Shown here piece after piece: positions 8,445 to 17,050 of a stretch of 64,000 bases of DNA. Position numbers and translations under genes: made by a program. The stretch is taken from NCBI RefSeq assembly GCF_009932335.1, contig NZ_BLJF01000002.1, forward strand, positions 248,001 through 312,000. Reading direction: 5' to 3'. Origin of the DNA: Pseudomonas asiatica. Lineage in GTDB: Bacteria; Pseudomonadota; Gammaproteobacteria; Pseudomonadales; Pseudomonadaceae. The notes below the pieces were generated by a model. That model was not told where the DNA came from. It did not search any database and saw only the letters and a list, made by a program, of their open reading frames with translations. Within the stretch, counting starts at the first letter, position 1. Every line of letters begins with the position of its first letter.

Positions 8445-11224
8445 TCCGCCGGCAGTGCCAGCCAGTCGCTGCTGCGGCCTGGCTGGCGCACGCGAATGCG
8501 CCATTGGCCGCCCTGTTGGCGCAATACTGCCCAGGCGTGGACTGCGCCCAGTGCCTTCTCGGGCAGCAGCAAATGGTATTGCCCGGCAAGCAGGTGCCGT
8601 CGAACCGGCAACTGATGGTTACCCAACTGCAAATAGAGTTGCCCCCCAGCGTCGTGCAGGTCGGCGTCCCCTGCCACCGGTTCGCCCGCTAATGGTTGTT
8701 GCAGGCGTACCTCTTCCAACAGGTGGGCTATGTCAGGCAACCCGTCATGCCAAAGCACGATGGAATCGACCACCCAATTGCCGTTGCGCAGCCGTTTGAT
8801 CGGCAGTTGCGCGTAGGCATCCGGCTGCCTGGGGTCGAGAACCCGCCAGCGATAGCCGTCGAAGTGGACGTTGTACAACCTCCCCTGGCTGTCCTTGACG
8901 AAGTACCGGTCCGGGCCTGGCACGCTGTTGATCTGTTCGTACACTTCCTCGCCATGAACGCCGTCGATCCGGTAGCGCAGCTTGCTCACATCCACGGCCG
9001 CTTCGTGGGTATTCGGCAGTGGGCGCGGAGGTTGCGGCGGCAGGCCGCGCATCGCCCGGCGCATGAGGGGCGAACCAGCGAAACTGGACAACCCGTCGGC
9101 GCTGTGGCTCAAAGCAGCCATGGCGTGGTGGAAGGTCGCTGCATAATCCTCTTTTTCCAGGGCTTCGAAGCCGTCCCACAGCGAAATCGACATACGGCCG
9201 AAGGCCAGGGCTGACATTGTCGGGGCCGGTAGCACGAGGCTGATCATGTCGAGAACCAGGCGCAGCGTCGACAGCCCGTACTCGCCGAGCAGCTCGCGGT
9301 TGCTGCGGCTGTTGGTATCGACCTCGGCGATCATGGCGTGGACCTGGGCCTTGTAAAGGGCATCGAAGAGGTTGCCGTTGATCATTGGTCTTTGCACATA
9401 TGGCCCGAGGCGGCCTTTGCGCACCAACTTGTCGAGCCGCTTGCCATCAGCCAGAGGCGCGCGCTGGATCAGGTACTTTCGCAAGGACGGCGTGCTGCGA
9501 AGGGTTCTGAGCAGCGCCCGGGTATCGGGGTATTCACGCCATGCGCGCCGGTCGGGAGCGTCCGGCGTATACAGCACCAGCGACGGCTGGTTGTCGCTCT
9601 CGGCATTGAGCAGCAGTACCCCTTGCAGCGTGTGCCCGTCGATGATCAGTTGGCGCACCGCGATACGATGCTCGTCGATGGTAGGGCGCCAATTGTTGTC
9701 GGGGTGGTCGGTGACGGCTTTGACCCAGCGATAGCCCCGCTCGTGGGTATCGTTCAGAAAGTGCCTGGCATAGCGGGCCTTGGCCGCCTCGGCGCGCATG
9801 CGGGCGCGGTTCATGTTGCCGTGGCATTGCATGCGCCAGCGCGCACCTGGAGACTCCAGCAGGTGGGTTCGCAGGTAGCGGATGTAGCCACTGCCGGCGT
9901 CCAGCTCACGCACCAGGCGCTTTACCCCTTCCGCGGATATTGATTCCAGCGTGGAGCCGTCCTCGTTGTGTATCCGGGCAGTCAGCCAGTAATCGACGTC
10001 GAACCAGCCGATGTTCAACAGGGCCAGCTCGTCCAGGCGGTAGGTGGTGGTTACCAGTTCGATGGTGCCACCGACATGGCGACGGTTGGCAACGGCCACG
10101 TAACCCGAAGGTGCCAGCGGGTTGATCAGCGGGCCGGTGCGGTGTGCAAGCGTGACGGTTATGCAGACTTTTTCGGCAGGCAAGTCGATGGAGAATTCGC
10201 GCCGCAGCGCCTTGCCAAGGCGTTCGCGCACCCATGCCAGCAGGTGGTGGCGATTGCCGAACGCCTCCAGGGTCAAAAGGCCGGGTGCAGCAGCCTGGGT
10301 GATGGCCCCGGCGAGCTCCTGGATCGTTTGCATGATGTGCGTCAGGTTTTGCGTGGAGCTCTGGCGCAGCCAGGCGGGCAGGTGTTTTTCCAGCAGCAGC
10401 GCATAACGGGTGGACAACGCATATTGGCTGCCCATGAGATCGTTCAGTGACTGCTGTTTGGCCAGGGTGCTTTTCAGCGCCGGCAGATCCGGGTTCTGGT
10501 CAAGCGCCCAGGCGGCGTGCCAGGCGATGGTGAGCCGTTGATGCTGCGCGTCGATCACGTCAGTGGCCTGTTGTTCGACCAGGTCGCCGGTAAACCACTC
10601 GTATCGCAGCCGGTCGGCACACCGGACCAGTTGCTGGTCCTGCAGGCGGGGTAGCAGTTGCAGCATTGGCCGGCTTTGCATGGGGTCGTCCAGGCGCTCG
10701 CACAGCTCCCTATGCAGTTCGGCCAGGTTGGCGAAGCCTTCAACGCCATGAGAAACGCTGCACAGCAGTGCCTGGCCTGTGGCTGTTGCAGGCTCGGCAA
10801 CGGCCCCTTCCGGTGCGTCTGCCACCAATACCAGCACGCCGGGTAACGGCAACCGGCCATGGGGCCTTGAACGGTTGAATACCGGCCGATAAACCTGGGC
10901 CCGGTGGGTGTCTGGCAGGTGGTTGCGCTGCCAGGGTAGCGGCAGCTCCAGGGAGGTGCGCAGCAGGCTGATGTGGCTGTAGTCCAGGGTCTGGTCGGCG
11001 AGGCGCAGCTCCAGTTCGGCCAGAAGTTGCTCATGACGCAGTTCGCGCAGCTGCTGGACGCGGCTGTGGCCTGCTTCGACAGGGTCGTTCCAGAACGCTG
11101 CCAGGTCACCAAAAAAACGCTGACGCATGGCGGCCGGTTCCGTTTCGCCCGTCAGTTCGGGTTTGCCTTGCTCAAGGGCGATGAGTTGTTGATCGAGCGC
11201 TTCGAGGCGCTGCAAAGGTGTCAT
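8405..11224 (-). CDS. Large DUF6543 (dermonecrotic-toxin-like) protein
   Basis: A 939-residue protein. The start at 11224 is chosen because AAGGAG lies eight bases upstream and the frame then begins MTPLQRLEALDQQLIALEQG. The N-terminal two thirds resemble the Pseudomonas proteins annotated as dermonecrotic toxin domain (DUF6543), which are long, mostly helical and usually lack a signal peptide; none is seen here. A less polar stretch around residues 660-700 (LDMISLVLPAPTMSALAF) could be membrane-active. The C-terminal 200 residues are beta-rich (YFVKDSQGRLYNVHFDGYRW). No immunity gene, chaperone, vgrG or PAAR gene adjoins it. It overlaps the 3' end of the LPS kinase gene by 40 bases on the opposite strand. 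Toxin activity is inference from the family name only. Confidence 0.7.
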   Translation of the reverse strand: MTPLQRLEALDQQLIALEQGKPELTGETEPAAMRQRFFGDLAAFWNDPVEAGHSRVQQLRELRHEQLLAELELRLADQTLDYSHISLLRTSLELPLPWQRNHLPDTHRAQVYRPVFNRSRPHGRLPLPGVLVLVADAPEGAVAEPATATGQALLCSVSHGVEGFANLAELHRELCERLDDPMQSRPMLQLLPRLQDQQLVRCADRLRYEWFTGDLVEQQATDVIDAQHQRLTIAWHAAWALDQNPDLPALKSTLAKQQSLNDLMGSQYALSTRYALLLEKHLPAWLRQSSTQNLTHIMQTIQELAGAITQAAAPGLLTLEAFGNRHHLLAWVRERLGKALRREFSIDLPAEKVCITVTLAHRTGPLINPLAPSGYVAVANRRHVGGTIELVTTTYRLDELALLNIGWFDVDYWLTARIHNEDGSTLESISAEGVKRLVRELDAGSGYIRYLRTHLLESPGARWRMQCHGNMNRARMRAEAAKARYARHFLNDTHERGYRWVKAVTDHPDNNWRPTIDEHRIAVRQLIIDGHTLQGVLLLNAESDNQPSLVLYTPDAPDRRAWREYPDTRALLRTLRSTPSLRKYLIQRAPLADGKRLDKLVRKGRLGPYVQRPMINGNLFDALYKAQVHAMIAEVDTNSRSNRELLGEYGLSTLRLVLDMISLVLPAPTMSALAFGRMSISLWDGFEALEKEDYAATFHHAMAALSHSADGLSSFAGSPLMRRAMRGLPPQPPRPLPNTHEAAVDVSKLRYRIDGVHGEEVYEQINSVPGPDRYFVKDSQGRLYNVHFDGYRWRVLDPRQPDAYAQLPIKRLRNGNWVVDSIVLWHDGLPDIAHLLEEVRLQQPLAGEPVAGDADLHDAGGQLYLQLGNHQLPVRRHLLAGQYHLLLPEKALGAVHAWAVLRQQGGQWRIRVRQPGRSSDWLALPADYSASLGNSRSSR

Positions 11225-11290
11225 GGTATGGCTCCTTGGAAAATGGGAGCCAACCATGTCGCGGCAAAAGAGGGTGCGGGTATTACCCGG

Positions 11291-11476
11291 TTACTGCCGT
11301 GGACGAGGGTAGAAACCTTGCAGGCCGAGAGCCGCCGACACCCCCAGGCCGAGCCAGGCCAGGCTGTCCCAGACCCCGTCCCCCAGCAAGGCGGCAAACA
11401 GCCCCACGGCAGTGAGCAAGGCCACGACCATCGGCCAGATGAAGATGCGCCAGGTCGGCTGTGACTTGTGGCTCAT
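11291..11476 (-). CDS. Small two-helix membrane protein
   Basis: A 61-residue protein whose ATG overlaps the stop of the PepSY gene (ATGA), so it is probably translated with it. It has two hydrophobic segments (IFIWPMVVALLTAVGLFAAL and WLGLGVSAALGLQGF) joined by a short loop. Similar small membrane proteins follow PepSY genes in other iron-uptake clusters. No function is known to me; a partner or stabiliser of the PepSY protein is the likely role. Confidence 0.75.
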   Translation of the reverse strand: MSHKSQPTWRIFIWPMVVALLTAVGLFAALLGDGVWDSLAWLGLGVSAALGLQGFYPRPRQ

Positions 11477-12585
11477 GCCCGCGCCTCCCGCTTCGTGCGT
11501 TGTTTGCCCCACCACAGGTACAAGCCGCTGCCGAGGACGATGATGGTCAGCACATCGAGTAGCGCCCACAGGATTTGCATTGGCCGGCCGCCGTAGTCGC
11601 CGAAGTGCAGTGGTTGCGACAGGCCCATGGCATCCATGTACCAGGGGCGTTCGCCGACGGCGGTCACCGCCAGTGTTCGCGCATCGATCAGCACGGGCGT
11701 GAGCAGGTGCGAGGTCAGGTGCGTGGCGCCCTTCATGAACACCGCATAGTGGTGCTCACTGGAAAAGCGTGTGCCGGGGAAGGCGATGAAGTCCGGGCGC
11801 ATGCCGGGGGCGGCCTGTTCGGCGATGGTCAGCAGGTGGGTGGCTGGGGCACGTTCGGTGAGCGGTGGGGCATCACGGTACGGGGCAACCATGGCGGCCA
11901 GGCTGTCGTTGCGCCAGGCGGCGATGACCAGGTCCGACAGCGCGCTGATGACCCCGGTCACGCCTACCGTCAGTGCCCAGGCCAAGGTGACCACGCCGAT
12001 CAGGTTGTGCAGGTCGAGCCAGCGCAGGCGACGGGATTTGCCGTGGCGCACCGTGCCGAAGTCCAGGCGACGCATGAATGGTGCATAGAGCACTGTGCCG
12101 GAGATGATCGCCACGACGAACAGCACGCCCATGAAGGCGAGCAGCAGCTTGCCGGGCAGGCCGGCGAACATGTCAACGTGCAGGCGCAGCATGGTCATCA
12201 TGAAGCCGCCGTTGGCGGCCGGCATGGCCACGGCTTCACCGGTGCGTGCGTCGAGCATGAAGGTGTGCGACGAATTGGGTTCGGTGCCGGCGGTGGCGGC
12301 GGTGATGGCCACTACGCCGTTGGCTTCGTCCTCGTCGTAGCCGAAGTACTGCATGACCTCGCCGGGGCGGTGCTGCTCGGCCTTGATCACCAACTGCTGC
12401 AGGTCCAGGTGTGGGGTATTGGCCGGCATTTCCCGCAGTTCAGGGGCATCGCCCAGCAGGTGTTCGAGTTCGTGGTTGAAGATCAGCGGCAGGCCGGTGA
12501 CTGCCAGCAATAGCAGGAACAGGGTGCAGACCAGGCTGCTCCAGGTGTGGATCACCGACCAGCGGCGGATGGTTGGGCTTTTCAT
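11473..12585 (-). CDS. PepSY-associated inner-membrane protein (ferrisiderophore reductase type)
   Basis: About 370 residues. ATG at 12585 is preferred to the GTG just before it. The first membrane helix is WSSLVCTLFLLLLAVTGLPLIF, followed by a PepSY-like periplasmic domain and further helices near residues 145-170, 195-220 and 340-362. Histidines within or next to helices (HTW, HVDMF, HNLIG) could bind haem. The gene lies downstream of a TonB receptor, as foxB lies downstream of foxA in P. aeruginosa. FoxB-type proteins reduce iron from the siderophore or move the complex across the inner membrane. The role is inferred from family and position. Confidence 0.82.
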   Translation of the reverse strand: MKSPTIRRWSVIHTWSSLVCTLFLLLLAVTGLPLIFNHELEHLLGDAPELREMPANTPHLDLQQLVIKAEQHRPGEVMQYFGYDEDEANGVVAITAATAGTEPNSSHTFMLDARTGEAVAMPAANGGFMMTMLRLHVDMFAGLPGKLLLAFMGVLFVVAIISGTVLYAPFMRRLDFGTVRHGKSRRLRWLDLHNLIGVVTLAWALTVGVTGVISALSDLVIAAWRNDSLAAMVAPYRDAPPLTERAPATHLLTIAEQAAPGMRPDFIAFPGTRFSSEHHYAVFMKGATHLTSHLLTPVLIDARTLAVTAVGERPWYMDAMGLSQPLHFGDYGGRPMQILWALLDVLTIIVLGSGLYLWWGKQRTKREARA

Positions 12586-12613
12586 CACGGTACCGATTTT
12601 TGCCTGTTGGAAG

Positions 12614-12705
12614 CTGGGGCTGCTGCGCAGCCCTTTCGCAGCGCAAGGCTGCTCCTACAGGGACCGCGTTGGCCGTTGTAGGGGCAGCCTTGTGCGGCGA
12701 ATGGC
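12614..12705. repeat. REP pair (CGCAGCGCAAGGCTGCTCC type)
   Basis: Two diverged inverted REP arms between the PepSY gene and the TonB receptor. The left foot is GGGGCTGCTGCGCAGCCC; the right arm has changes (GTTGTAGGGGCAGCCTTGTG). It sits inside the likely operon. Confidence 0.85.
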
Positions 12706-12714
12706 CCGGCTCAC

Positions 12715-15150
12715 TCAGAACTTGTAATTGACACTGGCCACCACGTTGCGCTCGTCGCCGTAGTAGCAGTAGTACCCGTCACAGGTAGACAAGTAGTCCT
12801 TGTTGAACAGGTTCTTCGCATCCACGGCTACGGTCACCCCCTTGAGGGTGCTGTTCAGGCGGCCCAGGTCGTAGTGCACCGATGCGTCGTAGACGGTGTA
12901 TGACCCCACATGGCCCCAATCGGTATTAGTGGTATTACCGTAGGTATCGCCCACGTAGCGCACGCCAACGCCGACCCCGAACCCATCCAGTGGTCCGCTG
13001 TGCCAGGTGTAGTCAGCCCAGGCAGTAGCCTGGTTGCGCGGCACCTGCGCCATGCGCTTGCCTTTCTCGTCACTGGTGCCTTTGATGATTTCGCTGTCGT
13101 TGTAGGTGTACGAACCCACCAGTTTGAGGTTCTCGGTCACATCCGAGGTAGCCTCCAGCTCCAGGCCTTTGACACGCACTTCGCCTACCTGGCGGGTGAC
13201 ACCACCCTCGGTCACCGACATGTTCTCCTGTGTCAGGTCGAACACAGCAGCGGTGAACAGGCTATTGCTGCCTGGAGGCTGGTACTTGATGCCCAGTTCG
13301 TATTGCTTGCCTTCGGTCGGTTTGAAGGCATCGGTGCTGTTGACGGTGGAACCGGTGGCAGCCTGGAACGACTCGGCATAGGAGATGTAAGGCGTCAGGC
13401 CGTTATCGAATACATAGCTGAGAGCTGCGTTACCACTGAACTTCTTGTCGCGTTGGGTGTTGGTTGCGTCGCCTTGGTTGTGGAAGGTGGTGCCGGTGTG
13501 CACCCAGTCCTCACGGCCACCAAGGGTAAGGCGCCAGTTGTCCAACGCCATCTGGTCCTGGATATACAGGCCGGTCTGCTGGGTTTTCTGGTCGTAGTCG
13601 TACATGTCGAAGTACTGAACGTTCGAGAAATCCTGACCGTAGATGGGGTTGTGGATATTGCTCGGTGGCACACCCGCCGAGCCCCAGCGCCAGCGGGCAT
13701 TACTGTCCGAGCGCTGGTGGTCGAGCCCCAGCAGCAGGGTATGGGCAACCTGCCCGGTCTGGAAGTCGGCCTGGAAGTTGTTGTCCAGGGCGAACTGTGA
13801 GATGTCCTCCTCGACGATACCGGCGGTGCGTTGCACGGTGCCATCGGCGCTGACAGCTTCGTCCGGGCCGGCTGGCCAGATCGAACCACCGGCGGTAATG
13901 CCCTTGAAGTCCAGTTCGTTACGCGCGTAGCGCAGGTTCTGACGGAACTGCCAGGTGTCGTTCAGGCGTGTTTCGAACGCATAGCCCAGGTGGTAGTAGG
14001 TGCGGTCGTAGGACTCCCAATCCGGGTCGCCCAGGTTCTTGTGGTGCGAAATCTTGCCTGCGGGGCTATCCAGTTTGGTGCCCTGCAGTGGCAGGAACTG
14101 GCCGGTGATGCCGGTGTCATCGCGGGTGTACTGGCTGATGAAAGTCAGCTTGGTGTCGTCGTTGATGTTCCAGGTCAGACTGGGCGCGATGTTGTAGCGC
14201 TTGTCCGGGATGTGATCGACCGGCGAACCGCTGTCACGCACGGTGCCGCTCACTCGGTACAGGAACTGGCCTGCATCGTCGAGCTTGCCGGTGCTGTCGA
14301 AGTTGATCTGCTTGTGGTTGTTGCTGCCAACCTGGGCTTCGACTTCGTGGCTGCTTTCCAATTGCGGCCGACGGCTGGTCATGTCAAGCAGGCCGCCTGG
14401 TGGAGTCTGGCCGTAGACCGAAGAGGCCGGGCCACGCAGTACGGCGATGCGCTCCAGGTTCCAGGGCTCGATCTTGGGGGTGGCGTAGTTGCCCTTGGGC
14501 AATGGCAGGCCATCGAGGAACTGGGTAGGCACAAAACCCCGTACCAGCAACCAGTCGCTGCGCGAGTCGGATCCATAGCCGCTGCTCTGCACGCCAGCGG
14601 TGTAGCGAAGGGCGTCGTTCAGGCTGAGCACCGGCCGGTCTTCCATCTGCTGGCGGGTGATCACGCTTACCGAGCGGGGAAGTTCGGCGATGGCGGTGTC
14701 GGTCTTGGTGCCTGCTGCTGTCCGGGTAGCGGTGTAACCCTCTACCGGTCCCCAGGCGCTTTCATAGCTGGAAGTCGCATTGATCGCAGTCTCCGGCAAC
14801 GCCAGTGTCCCTTCCGGCGTAGCCACCAGGCTGTAGCTGCCCACGCTGCTTTGCTGCAGTTGCAGGCCGGTGCCGCGCAGGGCGGCCTGCAGGGCACCAA
14901 GGCCATCGTACTGCCCGCTCACCGGGGCCGAGGTGCGACCGCTGACCAGTGCCGGGTCGATGGCCAGGGTGATGCCGGCCTGGCTGGCGATCTGGTTGAG
15001 AGTGGTGGCCAGCGGGGCGCTGGGCAGGTCGTAGGCGCGCTGAGCGGATTGCTCGGCGGCGAACAGGGCAGGGCTGGCCAATGGTGCGGTCACGGCGATG
15101 GCCAGGGCCATCAGGCTGGGGCGCAGGATACGATCAACAGCACGGGACAT
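12715..15150 (-). CDS. TonB-dependent ferrisiderophore receptor with signalling domain (FiuA/FoxA class)
   Basis: Outer-membrane receptor of 811 residues. The ATG at 15150 has GAGGAG upstream, and a longer frame would only run into the leader. A signal peptide (LMALAIAVTAPLASPALFA) is followed by an STN signalling domain (about residues 40-115, RAYDLPSAPLATTLNQIA), then plug and barrel. The C terminus NVVASVNYKF ends in an aromatic residue as barrel proteins do. The STN domain shows it belongs to a cell-surface signalling set, and the FecR and sigma genes lie just upstream. The cluster layout (sigma, FecR, receptor, PepSY) resembles foxIRA-foxB, while gene order in P. putida strains suggests the Fiu system. 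The ligand, ferrichrome or ferrioxamine, cannot be told by eye. Confidence 0.9.
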   Translation of the reverse strand: MSRAVDRILRPSLMALAIAVTAPLASPALFAAEQSAQRAYDLPSAPLATTLNQIASQAGITLAIDPALVSGRTSAPVSGQYDGLGALQAALRGTGLQLQQSSVGSYSLVATPEGTLALPETAINATSSYESAWGPVEGYTATRTAAGTKTDTAIAELPRSVSVITRQQMEDRPVLSLNDALRYTAGVQSSGYGSDSRSDWLLVRGFVPTQFLDGLPLPKGNYATPKIEPWNLERIAVLRGPASSVYGQTPPGGLLDMTSRRPQLESSHEVEAQVGSNNHKQINFDSTGKLDDAGQFLYRVSGTVRDSGSPVDHIPDKRYNIAPSLTWNINDDTKLTFISQYTRDDTGITGQFLPLQGTKLDSPAGKISHHKNLGDPDWESYDRTYYHLGYAFETRLNDTWQFRQNLRYARNELDFKGITAGGSIWPAGPDEAVSADGTVQRTAGIVEEDISQFALDNNFQADFQTGQVAHTLLLGLDHQRSDSNARWRWGSAGVPPSNIHNPIYGQDFSNVQYFDMYDYDQKTQQTGLYIQDQMALDNWRLTLGGREDWVHTGTTFHNQGDATNTQRDKKFSGNAALSYVFDNGLTPYISYAESFQAATGSTVNSTDAFKPTEGKQYELGIKYQPPGSNSLFTAAVFDLTQENMSVTEGGVTRQVGEVRVKGLELEATSDVTENLKLVGSYTYNDSEIIKGTSDEKGKRMAQVPRNQATAWADYTWHSGPLDGFGVGVGVRYVGDTYGNTTNTDWGHVGSYTVYDASVHYDLGRLNSTLKGVTVAVDAKNLFNKDYLSTCDGYYCYYGDERNVVASVNYKF

Positions 15151-15224
15151 GCAGAGGCTCCTCGACGGATAAGTGCTTTCTGCTTCCTTGCCGAGCGAGA
15201 TTTGAAAAGTGACAGGGCGAATCT

Positions 15225-15247
15225 GAAAAAAATTGAGAATTATTTGA
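15225..15247 (-). promoter_or_regulatory. AT-rich Fur-like site upstream of the receptor
   Basis: The segment around AATTGAGAATTATTTGAA resembles a degenerate Fur box and lies about 80 bases upstream of the receptor ATG. Receptors of this class are usually driven by the cognate ECF sigma factor, so direct Fur control is only a possibility. Confidence 0.3.
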
Positions 15248-15260
15248 AGTTGGCTTTTGC

Positions 15261-15369
15261 CTGTACCGGCCCTTTCGCGGGTAAACCCGCTCCCACAGGG
15301 ATCGCGGGGGCTTTGAGGCTGGTGCAATCCTGTGGGAGCGGGTTTACCCGCGAAGAGGCCAGTGCAGGC
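15261..15369. repeat. REP pair (CGCGGGTAAACCCGC type)
   Basis: Two inverted arms with the core GCGGGTTTACCCGCG flanked by CTCCCACAGG, between the receptor leader and the fecR stop codon. The right arm ends next to the fecR TAG. Confidence 0.92.
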
Positions 15370-16326
15370 CTACTTGGGACCGACGGTCACCCACCACTGG
15401 GTATGCCGCTCGACCTTCACCGGCAGTGCCGGCACCAGCGACGACAGCGCCAGGTCGGTATCGTTCAGCGGGAAGCTGCCGGTCACCCGCAGGTCGGCGA
15501 CCTGGTCGTCTACCCCAAGGTAACCGCTGCGGTACTGGCCAAGCGTGGCCAGCAGGTCAGCCAGGCGCACGTTGTCCACCACCAGCATGCCGCGGGTCCA
15601 GGCGTCGGCACCGGCTGGCACCGTGCCGATCCGGCCAAGGCCGTTGGCGTTCATCAGAACCTGCTGGCCTTCGCGCAGCACCTGTTCGTCGCCGCTGTTC
15701 AGCGGCATGGCGGCGACCGAAGCTTGCAGCACTTCCAGGCGCGTGCCGTCGTCCTCGCGGCGCACCAGGAAGCGCGTGCCCAACGGGCGCAGGCGGCCAT
15801 CGTCGGTGCGCACCAGCAGCGGGCGCGGGTCCTGATGGCCGGTTTCGACCGAAATCTCGCCTTGGTGCAGCACGATCACCCGTTGCTTGCCGGCGTAGTC
15901 GATATCCACGGCCGTGTGGCTGTTCAGGCTCAACAAGGTGCCGTCTTCCAGGCGCAGGGTACGCAGTTCGCCGGTGGCGGTACGCTGGTCGGCCAGCCAG
16001 TAGCTCGGTGCCAGCGATGGTGCGCCGACCCAGGCCAGCAGCGAGCTCAGCAGAAACATGCCGGCCAGCCCGCCGCCGACCTTGCCGATACGTCGGCGCA
16101 GCCCGGCGCGCGATTGCAGCAGGGCCTGGCGTGCCGGGCCGGCAGCGGCGCTCACGCGCTGGTCCATGGCACCGAGTTGGTGCCAGGCGCGGGCATGCTC
16201 CTCGCTGGCGGCATGCCAGCGCATGAATTCGCTGCGCTCGTCAGGTGTGCCGCTGCCGTTGTCGAGGCTGAGCTTCCAGGCAATGGCGGCTTCCAGCACC
16301 CGGGACGAAACCGGTGAACTGCTCAC
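15370..16326 (-). CDS. FecR-family anti-sigma factor / signal transducer
   Basis: A 318-residue inner-membrane regulator that receives the signal from the receptor STN domain and controls the ECF sigma factor. The start is taken as GTG at 16326, which overlaps the sigma gene stop (GTGA). An N-terminal cytoplasmic anti-sigma domain with the WHxAS-type motif (FMRWHAASEEHARAW) is followed by one membrane helix (VGGGLAGMFLLSSLLAWVGA, near residues 83-102). The periplasmic FecR domain follows (ELRTLRLEDGTLLSLNSHTA), then a C-terminal STN-like segment. Translational coupling with the sigma factor is expected. Confidence 0.92.
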   Translation of the reverse strand: MSSSPVSSRVLEAAIAWKLSLDNGSGTPDERSEFMRWHAASEEHARAWHQLGAMDQRVSAAAGPARQALLQSRAGLRRRIGKVGGGLAGMFLLSSLLAWVGAPSLAPSYWLADQRTATGELRTLRLEDGTLLSLNSHTAVDIDYAGKQRVIVLHQGEISVETGHQDPRPLLVRTDDGRLRPLGTRFLVRREDDGTRLEVLQASVAAMPLNSGDEQVLREGQQVLMNANGLGRIGTVPAGADAWTRGMLVVDNVRLADLLATLGQYRSGYLGVDDQVADLRVTGSFPLNDTDLALSSLVPALPVKVERHTQWWVTVGPK

Positions 16327-16841
16327 GTCGGCTCCCCGTACAGGGCCACGTAGCACTGGCGCATGCCCTGGGCGATGTACTGGCGCACCCGCGAAACCGA
16401 AACCCCCATGCGCTCGGCGATTTCGGCATGGCTCATACCGTCCAGGCGATTGTGCAGGAATGCTGCGCGGGCCTTGCTCGACAGCTTGCCTAGCAGGCGG
16501 TCGATGGCCTTGAGGTCCTCGAGGATCAGGTGTTGCACTTCCGGGGAAGGTTGTTCGGCTTCCGGCATCAGGGCCAGTTCAGCCAGGTAGGCTTGTTCTA
16601 GCGCGGCGCGGCGGAAGTGGTCGAACATCAGGCCCTTGGCCACGGCGGCCAGGAACGCGCGGGGTTCGCGGGGCGTATCCAGTTGCGCACGGCCGAGCAG
16701 GCGCACGAAGGTGTCCTGGCTCAGGTCTTCGGCACGTTGGCGGCAGGCCATGCTGCGTTGCAGCCAGGCGAGCAGCCAGCCGCGATGGTCGCGGTACAGC
16801 GCACCGACCAGATCGGCGTGTGGGCTCTGTGCAGAAGACAA
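16323..16841 (-). CDS. FecI-type ECF sigma-70 factor
   Basis: A 172-residue extracytoplasmic-function sigma factor, most likely activating the adjacent receptor gene. Region 2 is seen in RAEDLSQDTFVRLLGRA and region 4 in MSHAEIAERMGVSVSRVRQY, a helix-turn-helix. The best start is a TTG at 16841 with GGGGGGA about six bases upstream; no in-frame ATG gives a full region 2. A Fur-box-like sequence lies 30-50 bases upstream, fitting iron repression of the sigma gene and, through it, the receptor. Fiu or Fox type is the probable class. Confidence 0.92.
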   Translation of the reverse strand: MSSAQSPHADLVGALYRDHRGWLLAWLQRSMACRQRAEDLSQDTFVRLLGRAQLDTPREPRAFLAAVAKGLMFDHFRRAALEQAYLAELALMPEAEQPSPEVQHLILEDLKAIDRLLGKLSSKARAAFLHNRLDGMSHAEIAERMGVSVSRVRQYIAQGMRQCYVALYGEPT

Positions 16842-16872
16842 GCAGCGTCCCCCCGGAACGAATGCATTAACT

Positions 16873-16891
16873 AACGATAATTATTCGCGAT
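16873..16891 (-). promoter_or_regulatory. Fur box upstream of the ECF sigma gene
   Basis: AACGATAATTATTCGCGA matches the hexamer-array form of the Fur consensus (GATAAT followed by an inverted half). It is placed where a promoter for the sigma gene would be. Confidence 0.6.
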
Positions 16892-16962
16892 TGTTGCAGA
16901 GGGGAGGGGGTGGGTGCAATGGACGCTTATCGGATGGCCATCATGGTTGGGGCTGACGGGGT

Positions 16963-17050
16963 GTAGGGCGTGGGTGATGTAGCGTTTATGAGATCGAGCG
17001 CCGCCCGCGCGGCGCTCGATCTCACAGGCGACTCAGCGCTCACGCCCTAC
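16963..17050. repeat. Nested palindrome (cruciform-type element)
   Basis: The inner arms GAGATCGAGCGCCGC (16990-17004) and its exact complement (17009-17023) leave a four-base loop. Outside them GTAGGGCGTG (16963-16972) is exactly inverted as CACGCCCTAC (17041-17050). The right outer arm includes the stop codon of the exonuclease gene. It differs from the REP family used elsewhere in the window. No T run is present, so it is not a classical terminator. Confidence 0.75.

Noticed and set aside
13831..16317. 828-codon open frame on the plus strand
   Set aside because: Antisense to the TonB receptor and fecR; reads through a REP pair and lacks domains.
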